Of a DNA stretch of 42,589 nucleotides, positions 26,194 to 33,986 are shown in pieces. This DNA comes from Methylocystis sp. (GTDB taxonomy: Bacteria > Pseudomonadota > Alphaproteobacteria > Rhizobiales > Beijerinckiaceae): the NCBI GenBank assembly GCA_022843405.1, contig JALHNQ010000028.1, positions 1-42,589 on the forward strand, written 5' to 3'. Under the pieces are notes generated by a model. That model worked only from the letters and a program-made list of their open reading frames with translations, made no database searches and was not told the origin of the DNA. The first letter of the stretch is position 1; every line of letters begins with the position of its first letter. A program made the translations under genes and the position numbers.

Positions 26194-27204
26194 TCAATCA
26201 GCCCAGAACGGCGAGAAACGTCCAAATTCGATCGCTGATGCTATCTGGACGTCGAGCGCCATTGGGACGAACGCTTCCACTTCGTATTGGTATCCCAGCG
26301 TGGCGATGTCCAGCACTTCACGCACCGTCCGCCCCCATGGCTTCATCTCATCGTCGATATTGTGCCCGGGCGCGCCGTCCATGAGCGGAGCGTAGTGCGG
26401 GGCTTGCTCAGGCCAATTTTTTCGCTGAAGGCTCTGCCATTCGGCCCAAATTTTGTCGACAAAGCAGTGGTGCAAAAAGAAGACCGGATCGTCTGGCGAC
26501 GTGTCGGGAGCCATGTTCCCCCCAACCCAGAGATGTACGCGATTATGTAATTGGGAGCCAGCGGTCTGCACTCTCGGGTCGCCTCGCGATGTAATCCACC
26601 CTTCGATTCTGTTACGAAAGCCAACCGTGAACGGCGTTTAATTATAATCCGGAGTATCGAAGAATATCTCGTCCATCGCGAGCTTTACATCTGCGGCAGT
26701 AGGCAAGGAAGGCAAAATCATTCCAAACTGGCGCTTGAGTCCGGGGCCGGATGGGAAATTCGGATATTTGTACTCGGGCACCGGCCACTTACCATTCTTA
26801 TGCGCAAAAGGGCCGGTCTGGACACGCCAATTGTCGGAGCTTAACCCGTTTCCGCCCATAAAGTCGTCTGCCCATACTGCTGGCGTTTTGGTAGGATCGA
26901 GATTGACGGCGTCTTTCGTCCAATCCCAAAACGGCAACGACAGGGTCGGCTCGATTTCTCGAAGTTCGGCTTCAAGCAGCAGTAGAAACTGCCGGTGCCA
27001 GGGAAGGAAGGCTGGGCCGCGATGAGCGCCATTGCGGTATCTGTAATCGTTCGGCTCTGCCGCCATTACGGTAGGCGTCATAATGTGATGATGTACGCCG
27101 ACGTAAGCGTCGTATTTTCCGATTCTCTTGAGCTCAAGCATCGCATGAACAAAGGAGGCTTTTTCGTCGGAAGTGAGCGATGATACGGATTTACGAATTA
27201 TCAT
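26194..27204 (-). pseudogene. Tyrosinase (type 3 copper enzyme) with an in-frame stop codon
   Basis: Read as one frame of 336 codons, this is a tyrosinase: copper-A site with HHH at 38-40, His61 in GAHRGPAFLPWHRQF and His70; DPTKTPAVWADDF; then copper-B site with HNRVH (His220, His224) and DPVFFLHHCFVDKIW (His245/246). A TAA stop (26638-26640, codon 189) falls between the two copper sites, in the sequence FFDTPDYN-stop-TPFTVGFRNRIEGW. There is no frameshift and both flanks stay well conserved. Without readthrough neither half can form the dicopper centre. Base composition is less GC-rich than the neighbours, which suggests transfer from elsewhere. A sequencing error at this base must be ruled out. 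Confidence 0.83.
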
Positions 27205-27450
27205 CTTGACTCCTTGGCGCTAAAATAATCGTCGCGACGATATTCCCGGTGCGAGACCCCCGCAAGTGTTCTTAGCCTGCCGGCAGCACGTCCAACTTGC
27301 GCCTTCTTGGCATTTTCGGGTTGAGGCGGGGCCTCGACTGCGGCAGGGTGGACAAAGCCCCCCAAGCATGGTTTGCAGAGCCGCCTGCGGCGCCGGCCTC
27401 GCGCCGGCGCCGGCGCCCCGTCTTCAGCCCTTCCAGGCCTCGCCAAACCT

Positions 27451-27870
27451 ATGATGAGACGCGCCCTTCTTGCTGCCGCTCTATCGTTCTGCGCCGCCGC
27501 GCCGGCCTGCGCCGACTTTCGTCTGTGCAACAATACGAGCACCCGCGTCAGCGTCGCCATCGCCTATACCGACGGGCGCAACTGGTTGTCGGAAGGCTGG
27601 TGGAACCTTCGGCCGAGCGTTTGCGAAACGCTTCTGCGCGGTCCGCTCGCCGCACAATTTTATTATGTCTATGCCATGGACGAACGCGGCGGCGAATGGA
27701 AGGGCAAGGCGTTCATGTGCACGCGCGACCGAGAATTTCGTATTGACGGACGAGAGGATTGTTTCGCGCGCGGTTTCGACCGCACCGGATTCTTCGAGAT
27801 CGACACGGGGCGGGATGCAAAGAGCTGGACGGTTCAGCTCACCGATCCCACCGCCGCGCCGACGCAATAA
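27451..27870 (+). CDS. DUF1036 exported protein
   Basis: 139 aa. Signal peptide at 1-22 (RRALLAAALSFCAAAPACAD), then the DUF1036 domain: FRLCNNTSTRVSVAIAYTDG, WLSEGWWNLRPSVCETLL, YYVYAMDERGGEWKGKAFMC, DCFARGFDRTGFFEIDTG. Four Cys are well placed for disulfides. Function is unknown; in many Rhizobiales the gene precedes pyruvate kinase, as here (24 bp gap), so they are probably cotranscribed. The first of two consecutive ATG codons was chosen; no strong ribosome-binding site is visible. Confidence 0.85.
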   Translation: MMRRALLAAALSFCAAAPACADFRLCNNTSTRVSVAIAYTDGRNWLSEGWWNLRPSVCETLLRGPLAAQFYYVYAMDERGGEWKGKAFMCTRDREFRIDGREDCFARGFDRTGFFEIDTGRDAKSWTVQLTDPTAAPTQ

Positions 27871-27894
27871 CTTGAGCTCAGGAACATCTTCGTC

Positions 27895-29337
27895 ATGAGA
27901 AGGTCGCGGCGCGTCAAGATCATCGCAACGCTTGGACCGGCGACGGTCGACAAGGCGGTCATCGCGGGCCTCGTGCGCGCCGGCGCCGATGTTTTCCGCA
28001 TCAACATGAGCCATACCGATCATGCGGGCCTTGCGAGCTATGTCCGGATGATCCGCGAGATCGAGAACGACATGTCGCGCCCGATCGCCGTGCTTGTCGA
28101 CCTCCAGGGCCCCAAGCTGCGCATCGGCGCCTTCGAGGAAGGCTCGGTCCATGTGCGCAAAGGCGACGTCTTCGTCTTCGATAGCGATCCGAAGCCAGGC
28201 GACGCCACGCGCGTGCGCCTGCCGCATCCTGAAATCCTTGCGGCGCTCAAGGTCAATGACTCGATCCTCATCGACGACGGGCGGGTGCGGCTCCATGTCG
28301 TCGAAACCACTCCCGAGCGAGCGCACGCCGTTGTCGATGTCGCTGGACGCCTGTCGAACCGTAAGGGCGTGAGCCTGCCGGATACGGAAATTCCCATCAC
28401 GTCGATGACCAACAAGGATCGCGCCGATCTCGACGCCGCGCTGAAGGAGGGCGTCGACTGGGTCGCGATTTCTTTCGTCCAGCGGCCCGAAGACGTGATC
28501 GAGGTGAAGCAGATCACCCAGGGCCGAGCGCTGGTCATGGCGAAGATCGAGAAGCCTCAGGCGATCTCGAGGCTCGAGGATGTGATCGAGGTTTCCGACG
28601 CGCTGATGGTGGCCCGCGGCGATCTCGGCGTCGAGGTGCCGCTCGAGCGCGTTCCGGGGCTCCAGAAGCGCATCAACCGTTCGGCGCGGCGCCTCGGCAA
28701 GCCGGTGGTCATCGCCACGCAAATGCTCGAGTCGATGATCCTTTCGCCCTTGCCGACGCGCGCCGAAGTGTCTGACGTCGCCACGGCGGTGTTCGAGGGC
28801 GCGGACGCGGTGATGCTTTCCGCCGAAAGCGCGGCGGGGCAATATCCGCACGAGGCCGTCTCAACGATGAGCCGGATCGCGGAAGAGGTCGAGACGGATG
28901 CGATCTACCGCTCGATCATCAACGCCCAGCGCGGCGAATTACCCAATCCAACCTCGGCCGACGCCATCGCCGTCGCGGCGCGCGACGTTGCGCAGACGCT
29001 CCACTCGAAGGCGATTATCGCCTGGACCTCCTCCGGTTCGACGGCGCTGCGCATTGCGCGCGAGCGGCCGCAATCGCCAATTCTGGCGCTGACGCCGAAA
29101 CGCGACACCGCCCGTCGCCTGGCGCTGGTGTGGGGCGTGCATGCGCTTCAAACGCGCGACGCCACCGACATCGAAGACATGGTGGGACGCGCCTGCGAAT
29201 ATTCCGAGAGCGAGGGGTTCGGCGTCGTCGGCGACCGCGTGATCATCGTCGCCGGCATGCCTTTCGGCACGCCGGGTGCGACCAACATGATCCGCATCGC
29301 GCATCTCGGCGAGCAGGGCTGTCCGCCGAAAGACTGA
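27895..29337 (+). CDS. pyk: Pyruvate kinase
   Basis: 480 aa, normal. It transfers phosphate from phosphoenolpyruvate to ADP, the last glycolytic step. Seen: VKIIATLGPAT, DVFRINMSHTD, LVDLQGPKLRIG, the B-domain (residues about 70-170), AISFVQRPEDV, VMAKIEKPQAI with the catalytic Lys and metal Glu, MVARGDLGVEVPLE, PVVIATQMLESMI, and the C-terminal regulatory domain with TSSGSTALRIARERP. In a serine-cycle methanotroph it would work mainly in anaplerosis and carbon storage; this is inference. It follows the DUF1036 gene. Confidence 0.96.
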   Translation: MRRSRRVKIIATLGPATVDKAVIAGLVRAGADVFRINMSHTDHAGLASYVRMIREIENDMSRPIAVLVDLQGPKLRIGAFEEGSVHVRKGDVFVFDSDPKPGDATRVRLPHPEILAALKVNDSILIDDGRVRLHVVETTPERAHAVVDVAGRLSNRKGVSLPDTEIPITSMTNKDRADLDAALKEGVDWVAISFVQRPEDVIEVKQITQGRALVMAKIEKPQAISRLEDVIEVSDALMVARGDLGVEVPLERVPGLQKRINRSARRLGKPVVIATQMLESMILSPLPTRAEVSDVATAVFEGADAVMLSAESAAGQYPHEAVSTMSRIAEEVETDAIYRSIINAQRGELPNPTSADAIAVAARDVAQTLHSKAIIAWTSSGSTALRIARERPQSPILALTPKRDTARRLALVWGVHALQTRDATDIEDMVGRACEYSESEGFGVVGDRVIIVAGMPFGTPGATNMIRIAHLGEQGCPPKD

Positions 29338-29367
29338 TCCTAAAGGCGTCATTCAGCCACGACAGGT

Positions 29368-29958
29368 TCAGCGTTGCGGTCGCCACTCCATCATGATGGT
29401 TTCGCGCCCGGACAGCGTATTCGCGCCGCGTCCCACGCGCGAAAATCCATCGCGTTCGTAAAAGCGAATGGCGCGAAGATTATCCGCATTGACGTCGAGC
29501 CGGATCACGTTCGGCGAGATATTTCGCGCGGCGGACAGCAGCGACGCGCCGAGGCCGGCGCCGAAGCGGTCCGGCGCGACGCATATCTGATCGAGCCAGC
29601 CGTCAGCCGGGTTGATCACGACGAAGCCTGCTAGAGCGCGCTGCGAAAAAGTGGGAACCGGTTTTTCGCATAGAGCGCGCTCTACACTTTTGGAATCGAT
29701 CACGTTTTCTGCATTTGGGCGATTCTGCCCAAATGCAGCGTGATCTAGCGTCGATCCTGCGTCGAACAGGCAGAGCGTCACTCCACCGACGGCTTCCAGG
29801 TCGCGAACGTGGCGCATGAGCCAGTCGCGGCGCGCTTCGAAGTCGATTTCAGGATAGGTGGCCCGCCATGAGGCGACCCAGACATCGAGAATCGACGGCC
29901 AGTCGTCCTCGACGCGCAAGCGCAATTTCATCGTGAGATGTGGCGGAGAGACGTTCAC
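29368..29958 (-). CDS. GNAT N-acetyltransferase with an in-frame palindromic-repeat insertion
   Basis: 196 aa. A GNAT domain is visible: LRLRVEDDWPSILDVWVASW at the start, LAGFVVINPADGWLDQICVA (central strands), the acetyl-CoA loop FGAGLGASLLSAAR, and RLDVNADNLRAIRFYERDGF at the end. The substrate is unknown. The GTG at 29958 overlaps the suhB stop (GTGA), suggesting coupling; an ATG at 29931 is the alternative. Between FDAGST and AGFVV sit 39 codons made exactly by a 117-bp palindromic repeat (29632-29748). These residues (LDHAAFGQNRPNAENV...) have no counterpart in the family, and the frame is kept. The protein may tolerate it as a surface loop. Confidence 0.83.
   Translation of the reverse strand: MNVSPPHLTMKLRLRVEDDWPSILDVWVASWRATYPEIDFEARRDWLMRHVRDLEAVGGVTLCLFDAGSTLDHAAFGQNRPNAENVIDSKSVERALCEKPVPTFSQRALAGFVVINPADGWLDQICVAPDRFGAGLGASLLSAARNISPNVIRLDVNADNLRAIRFYERDGFSRVGRGANTLSGRETIMMEWRPQR
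29632..29748. repeat. Palindromic intergenic-type repeat inserted inside the GNAT gene
   Basis: A two-hairpin repeat unit. The first hairpin is TAGAGCGCGC with GCGAAAAA/TTTTTCGC around GTGGGAACCGG; the second is GCATTTGGGC/GCCCAAATGC with flanking GATCACG/CGTGATC. It closely matches the unit at 31230-31354. Length is 117 bp, i.e. 39 codons. Confidence 0.9.
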
Positions 29959-30746
29959 GCCTTCCTCATCAGGTCGAGGAGTTGGCGATGAATCGTCTCG
30001 TTGCCCGCACATATCTCGCCCTTCACAAGCATTTCGGCGCCTCCTGAAAGGTCGCTCACGAAGCCGCCGGCTTCGCGTACGAGCACGATTCCCGCCGCGA
30101 CGTCCCAGGAGTTGATGCCGCGCTCCCAATAACCGTCGAAACGCCCGCAAGCGACCATCGCGAGGTCGAGCGCGGCGGCGCCCATGCGCCGAATATTGGC
30201 GATCTTACCCATTCCGGCCGCGAGTTCGCGCTTGAACGACTCATGATCGCGCGCGCGCGCCAGCGGCGGAATCCCGCAGGCCACCATGGAGTCCGAAAGC
30301 GAGCGTCGCGCCGCGACGCGCATGCGGCGATTGTTGAAATAGGCGCCCTGGCCGAGCTCGGCGATGAACATGTCGTCGGTGGCGGGATTATAGACGAGAC
30401 CAGCGACGAGACGGCCTTCGCGCTCCAGGCCGATCGAGATGGCGAAGACCGGAAGGCCATGGAGAAAATTCGAGGTGCCGTCGAGCGGATCGATCAGCCA
30501 GCGGTGGCTCTTGTCGGATCCCTCGACGACGCCGCCTTCTTCCAGAACGAAGCCGTAGCCGGGGCGCGCTTTCGACAATTCTTCAAACAGGGTTTTCTCG
30601 GCGCGCCTGTCGGCCGCTGTGACGAAATCGCCCGGCCCCTTCACCGACACTTGAAGGTTCTCCACCTCGCCGAAGTCGCGCTTAAGGCCGCGACCGGCTT
30701 TCAAAGCGGCGGCGGTCATCACATTCATCAAGGCGGAGCGAATCAT
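29955..30746 (-). CDS. suhB: Inositol-1-monophosphatase
   Basis: 263 aa, normal. It removes phosphate from inositol monophosphate and related sugars; SuhB homologues also affect RNA processing and transcription. The metal-binding motifs are present: VTAADRRAEKTLFEEL, VLEEGG, WLIDPLDGTSNFLHGLPVFA (DPIDGT-type box) and GINSWDVAAGIVLVREAGG (WD box). The first codons MIRSALMNVMTAAALKAG are the usual rhizobial start. The neighbouring sRNA on the opposite strand supports the suhB name. The GNAT gene overlaps its stop. Confidence 0.93.
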   Translation of the reverse strand: MIRSALMNVMTAAALKAGRGLKRDFGEVENLQVSVKGPGDFVTAADRRAEKTLFEELSKARPGYGFVLEEGGVVEGSDKSHRWLIDPLDGTSNFLHGLPVFAISIGLEREGRLVAGLVYNPATDDMFIAELGQGAYFNNRRMRVAARRSLSDSMVACGIPPLARARDHESFKRELAAGMGKIANIRRMGAAALDLAMVACGRFDGYWERGINSWDVAAGIVLVREAGGFVSDLSGGAEMLVKGEICAGNETIHRQLLDLMRKA

Positions 30747-31044
30747 TCAAGGAGCCTAGGGGGGCGGTTGCGGGAAGTTCAACGCTGTCGGCGCGGCGGG
30801 AGGTTCCGGAGAACGCGGCAGGAGCGTTCAAATGCGCCAGTTTTCGCCGCAGGGCCAGTCCATTTTTGGCTCGCTGACCTAGCCTTGCGCTTATGAGGGC
30901 GCCGGACGGGTCGCGCCATCGCCGTCCTCAGGATAACGCATTGGCCGAGTTGATTTCTAGCTCGCCGTTCAAGCCAAAAAGTCCGGAACGCGACGGTCGG
31001 ACATCTGCGTTAACCTCATATTAATGATTATCGGTTTAGGCTGA

Positions 31045-31145
31045 ACGCATCCCTTCAGTGGGATTTCCGAGTGGCTTCTTCTCCACTCGTCCTTGATGCC
31101 TCCCTGTTAAGAAGCCTTGAGAGCCGCCTTGCGGCTCTCTTTTTG
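31045..31145 (+). ncRNA. suhB/mmgR-type (alpha-r14) small RNA
   Basis: Three consecutive hairpins were found by eye: ATCCC-TTCAGT-GGGAT (31049-31064), CGAGTGG-CTTCTTCT-CCACTCG (31068-31089), and the terminator GAGAGCCGC-CTT-GCGGCTCTC with a T-run (31119-31144). A single-stranded stretch with GCCTCCC (31098-31104) and the pyrimidine loop CTTCTTCT could pair with Shine-Dalgarno sequences. The position, next to suhB and on the opposite strand, is that of the Rfam suhB motif, known in rhizobia as mmgR, an sRNA affecting storage-granule synthesis. The exact 5' end is inferred; AT-rich promoter-like sequence lies at about 31010-31035. Confidence 0.75.
31118..31145 (+). terminator. Rho-independent terminator of the suhB/mmgR-type RNA
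   Basis: A perfect 9-bp stem (GAGAGCCGC/GCGGCTCTC) with a CTT loop and a TTTTT tail. Confidence 0.92.
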
Positions 31146-31229
31146 CGCGCAGGGCGGGATGCGATCCTATTAAGGTTAAAGAAAGGCTAAGCGCGCGCCG
31201 CCCGGCAGCCTGCGTTACTGTCCGCGCAT

Positions 31230-31354
31230 TAGAGCGCGGCTCGCGAAAAGGTGGGAACCGGTTTTTCGCGTAGAGCGCGCTCTAAAAACCTTGGAATCGA
31301 TCACGTTATCTGCATTTGGGCGATTCCGCCCAAATGCAGATAACGTGATCTAGA
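31230..31354. repeat. Palindromic repeat unit (Rhizobiales type), intergenic copy
   Basis: Same two-hairpin structure as 29632-29748: TAGAGCGCG, GCGAAAA/TTTTCGC around GTGGGAACCGG, then ATCACGTTATCTGCATTTGG and its complement to GATCTAG. It lies 33 bp before rcdA. Confidence 0.9.
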
Positions 31355-31387
31355 GGCGCCGTCGCGCCGAATTTGCGTGAGCGTCGT

Positions 31388-31921
31388 ATGGCTCGAGTTA
31401 AAGGCAGCGCCGGAGAGGAACGGCAGCCGGTCTCCTTCATCGAAAGGCTCGCGGGATCGGAAGGATTTTGCGCGCTGTTTCGCGAGGGCATGACCCTCGT
31501 GGAGGAGGCGGCCACTTATCTCGACGGGGACGGGCGTACCGAGGCCAAGGAGCTGGCCCGAAACGAAGCGCTCGGCTATGCGGCCGAAAGCATGCGGCTG
31601 ACGACAAGGCTGATGCAGATTGCTTCGTGGCTGTTGCTGCAGCGGGCGGTCAATCAGGGCGAACTGACCCGTCATCAGGCGGCGAGCAATCGCCATCGCG
31701 TAAAACTTCGCGAACAGGAGCTGGCGTCGGCTCCCGACATCTTCCAGCGCCTGCCGGAGCGCCTGCGCGAACTGGCGTTGCACTCGCTGCGCCTGCAGGC
31801 CCGGATCATCCATCTCGACCGGCTGATCTATGCGCCCGAACCAGGGGGCGCCGAGCCGGCGCCGGCGCCCAGTCCGGTCGAAGCGCAGATCGCGAAATTG
31901 CGCGCCGCATTCAGTCAGTGA
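31388..31921 (+). CDS. rcdA: RcdA-like regulator of CtrA degradation (DUF1465)
   Basis: 177 aa. The DUF1465 pattern is clear: RLAGSEGFCALFREGMTLVE, EAATYLDGDGR, LARNEALGYAAESMRLTTRL, MQIASWLLLQRAVNQGELT. In Caulobacter this protein links CpdR-primed ClpXP with PopA and CtrA so that CtrA is degraded at the swarmer-to-stalked transition. The C-terminal tail (Pro/Glu-rich, then VEAQIAKLRAAFSQ) is flexible as in RcdA. The ATG at 31388 has only a weak ribosome-binding site; a start at 31373 is possible. cpdR lies 1.5 kb away. A terminator follows. Confidence 0.87.
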   Translation: MARVKGSAGEERQPVSFIERLAGSEGFCALFREGMTLVEEAATYLDGDGRTEAKELARNEALGYAAESMRLTTRLMQIASWLLLQRAVNQGELTRHQAASNRHRVKLREQELASAPDIFQRLPERLRELALHSLRLQARIIHLDRLIYAPEPGGAEPAPAPSPVEAQIAKLRAAFSQ

Positions 31922-31945
31922 CGTTTTTTAAGGCGAGCAAACTGG

Positions 31946-31974
31946 AGACGGCGGGTCCACCGCCGTCTTTTTTA
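31946..31974 (+). terminator. Rho-independent terminator after rcdA
   Basis: AGACGGCGG pairs with CCGCCGTCT around GTCCA and is followed by TTTTT. The T-run overlaps the convergent rpmE stop codon. Confidence 0.9.
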
Positions 31975-32202
31975 TTTCTTGCCGAAAGAGAGATTGCCAA
32001 AGCGGGAGTTGAATCGCGACAGCCGGCCGCCGCGGTCGAGCAGTTGCGTCGACCCTCCCGTCCAGGCCGGATGCGTCTTGGGGTCGATGTCGAGATGCAT
32101 CGTATCCCCGTCCTTCCCCCAGGTCGAACGGGTCGTATATTCCGTGCCGTCGGTCATCACAATCTTGATCGTGTGATAGTCCGGGTGGATGTCCTTTTTC
32201 AT
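31972..32202 (-). CDS. rpmE: 50S ribosomal protein L31
   Basis: 76 aa. It starts [20 protein letters not shown] and contains [29 protein letters not shown] and a basic end ([17 protein letters not shown]). It is part of the central protuberance of the large subunit. It has no Cys, so it is the zinc-free form common in alphaproteobacteria. The ATG at 32202 is fixed by the family start; no strong Shine-Dalgarno is visible. A perfect GC hairpin lies 37 bp upstream in the leader. Confidence 0.95.
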   Translation of the reverse strand: MKKDIHPDYHTIKIVMTDGTEYTTRSTWGKDGDTMHLDIDPKTHPAWTGGSTQLLDRGGRLSRFNSRFGNLSFGKK

Positions 32203-32238
32203 GGCGACGCATCCTTCATGCGATAGAAACGGCTCAAC

Positions 32239-32261
32239 CCCCGCGCCCCTGCGGCGCGGGG
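32239..32261 (-). promoter_or_regulatory. Stable hairpin in the rpmE leader
   Basis: CCCCGCGCC pairs perfectly with GGCGCGGGG around CCTGC, between the rpmE start and the next gene upstream. It could be an autoregulatory leader structure; no U-run marks it as a terminator. Confidence 0.4.
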
Positions 32262-32375
32262 TCGGCCGGTGTCGAAACAAGCGAATTTGCTGGCGCTGAT
32301 AACCCAATGCGGGCGAATGGGCAAGTTGGCTCATGACGGCTGCCCGCCGCCGCCACGAATGAGGAAGGGAACAAT

Positions 32376-33311
32376 ATGGCCCGATACCGAACCGACCTGC
32401 CGCAGCTGAAGCCTTGTCTCTTCGTCAGCGACGGCGGCATGGAGACGACGCTGATTTTCCAGGAGGGCGTGGACCTGCCGCATTTTGCGTCCTTTACTCT
32501 GCTCGACAGCGAAGCGGGGCGAGCGCGGTTGCGCGCCTATTACGAACGTTACCTGGCGATCGCGCGGCGTTACCGACGCGGCTTCATTTTGGACAGCCCG
32601 ACATGGCGGGCGAACCGCGACTGGGGCGCCAAGCTCGGCTTTGACGACGCAGGTCTGAAGCGTATCAATGCGTTAGCGATCGAATTTCTTGATGCGCTTC
32701 GGGAAGCCTGGGAGACGTCGCAAACGCCGATTGTCGTCGCCGGCGTCATCGGGCCGCGCGGAGACGGCTATGCCGCCGGGCGCATGGGCGCTAGGGAAGC
32801 GGAAGACTACCACGCGCCGCAGATCGCGGCTTTCGCTGAGTCCGCCGCCGACATGGTCGCAGCCTACACTCTCAATGATGTCGAGGAAGCGATCGGCGTC
32901 GCCAGCGCCGCTCGCGCGCTCGCGATGCCGTGCTCGATTTCCTTCACGGTCGAGACCGACGGCAGGCTGGTCGGCGGGTGCAGCTTGCGCGAGGCGATCG
33001 AGACGGTCGATCGCGAAACCGACGCAGCGCCCGCCTATTACATGATCAATTGCGCCCATCCGACGCATTTCGAGCAGGCGCTCGCCGCCGATGAGCCGTG
33101 GATGAAGCGGCTCTTGGGCGTCAAGGCGAACGCTTCGACGAAAAGCCATGCCGAACTCGACGAATCGGAAACGCTCGATTCGGGCGATCCGATCGATCTT
33201 GGGCGCAGATATCGGAAGTTGCGGGAGACTTATCCCGGCCTGCGCATCCTGGGCGGATGTTGCGGGACGGACGACCGCCACGTCGCGGCGATCTGTGAAG
33301 CCTGCGACTAG
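32376..33311 (+). CDS. Homocysteine S-methyltransferase family protein
   Basis: 311 aa. A cobalamin-independent Pfam S-methyl_trans domain fills the protein: [62 protein letters not shown]. The three zinc Cys are in [14 protein letters not shown] and [15 protein letters not shown]. Members move a methyl group from S-methylmethionine, SAM or betaine to homocysteine. The donor cannot be told from the sequence. The ATG follows GAAGGGAACAAT. It stands alone, convergent with cpdR. Confidence 0.9.
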   Translation: MARYRTDLPQLKPCLFVSDGGMETTLIFQEGVDLPHFASFTLLDSEAGRARLRAYYERYLAIARRYRRGFILDSPTWRANRDWGAKLGFDDAGLKRINALAIEFLDALREAWETSQTPIVVAGVIGPRGDGYAAGRMGAREAEDYHAPQIAAFAESAADMVAAYTLNDVEEAIGVASAARALAMPCSISFTVETDGRLVGGCSLREAIETVDRETDAAPAYYMINCAHPTHFEQALAADEPWMKRLLGVKANASTKSHAELDESETLDSGDPIDLGRRYRKLRETYPGLRILGGCCGTDDRHVAAICEACD

Positions 33312-33428
33312 ATCGCGCCGCATTTGGGCGGAATCGCCCAAATGCAGAAAACGTTATCGACCTCATAAGCTTAGAGCGCGATACATGCGAAAGGCGGGCG
33401 TCGGCTTTTTCGCCAGCCGCGCGCTCGA
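33309..33428. repeat. Degraded palindromic repeat unit, inverted order
   Basis: GCATTTGGGCGGAATCGCCC AAATGC hairpin first, then AGAGCGCG and GCGAAAGGC/GCTTTTTCGC-like arms. It is the same family as 29632-29748 and 31230-31354 but with more mismatches and the hairpins in opposite order. It fills the gap between the methyltransferase and cpdR. Confidence 0.7.
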
Positions 33429-33432
33429 TCGT

Positions 33433-33813
33433 TCAGGCCGCGAGCATCCGCTGAACCTCGGTGACGAGATCCCGCAGATGAAACGGCTTGGAGAGGATTT
33501 TCGCCTGTCGCGGCGCGTGATTGTCTGGGTTGAGCGCTACGGCGGCGAAACCGGTGATGAACATGACCCTGATGTCAGGATCGAGCTCGGTCGCTCGGCG
33601 GGCGAGTTCGATTCCGTCCATCTCGGGCATGACGATGTCGGTCAGCAGCAGTTCGAAGGGTTCGACCCGAAGCTGATCATAGGCGGAAAGCCCATTGTCG
33701 AACGACGTGACCGAAAAACCGGCCTGCTGCAGCGCTTTGACCAGGAAGCGCCGCATGTCATTGTCGTCTTCGGCGAGCAGAATTCGTGCGGCCGGACTAT
33801 CGTTCATCGTCAT
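33433..33813 (-). CDS. cpdR: CpdR response regulator
   Basis: 126 aa, a single receiver domain with no output domain. Acidic pocket in ILLAEDDNDMRRFL, phospho-acceptor Asp in LLLTDIVMPEMDGIELARRA, the Thr switch in VMFITGFAAVAL, and the Lys in ILSKPFHLRDL. The sequence is very close to rhizobial CpdR as I know it. Unphosphorylated CpdR binds ClpX and starts the cell-cycle proteolysis of CtrA and other substrates; the CckA-ChpT relay phosphorylates it. It is divergent from the N-formylglutamate amidohydrolase gene, a conserved neighbour in Rhizobiales. Confidence 0.92.
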   Translation of the reverse strand: MTMNDSPAARILLAEDDNDMRRFLVKALQQAGFSVTSFDNGLSAYDQLRVEPFELLLTDIVMPEMDGIELARRATELDPDIRVMFITGFAAVALNPDNHAPRQAKILSKPFHLRDLVTEVQRMLAA

Positions 33814-33986
33814 CCTCGCTGTTTTTAGCCATATAACCCGAGCTTCGTAAATTTCAGGTGAAACCGAGGCGCCGCCGCGTTAACGTAACGTTCACATATA
33901 GCGGGCGATGGCGCCATTTTCGAGCGCCTCCTCGCAGCGCCGAAGCTACTCTGAAGTCCGTTGCGGCGCGGAAGCGAGACGAGTGA

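Larger units (their letters stand above)
30747..31387. other. Intergenic region holding an sRNA and a palindromic repeat
   Basis: 641 bp without a protein gene. It contains the structured RNA at 31045-31145 and the repeat at 31230-31354 (both listed). The stretch 30747-31020 contains nothing clear apart from promoter-like AT-rich DNA (TTAACCTCATATTAATGATT) just before the RNA. Confidence 0.6.

Noticed and set aside
26194-26571. Separate small copper protein (second half of tyrosinase)
   Set aside because: It is in the same frame as the first half and has only the copper-B site; an in-frame stop explains it better.
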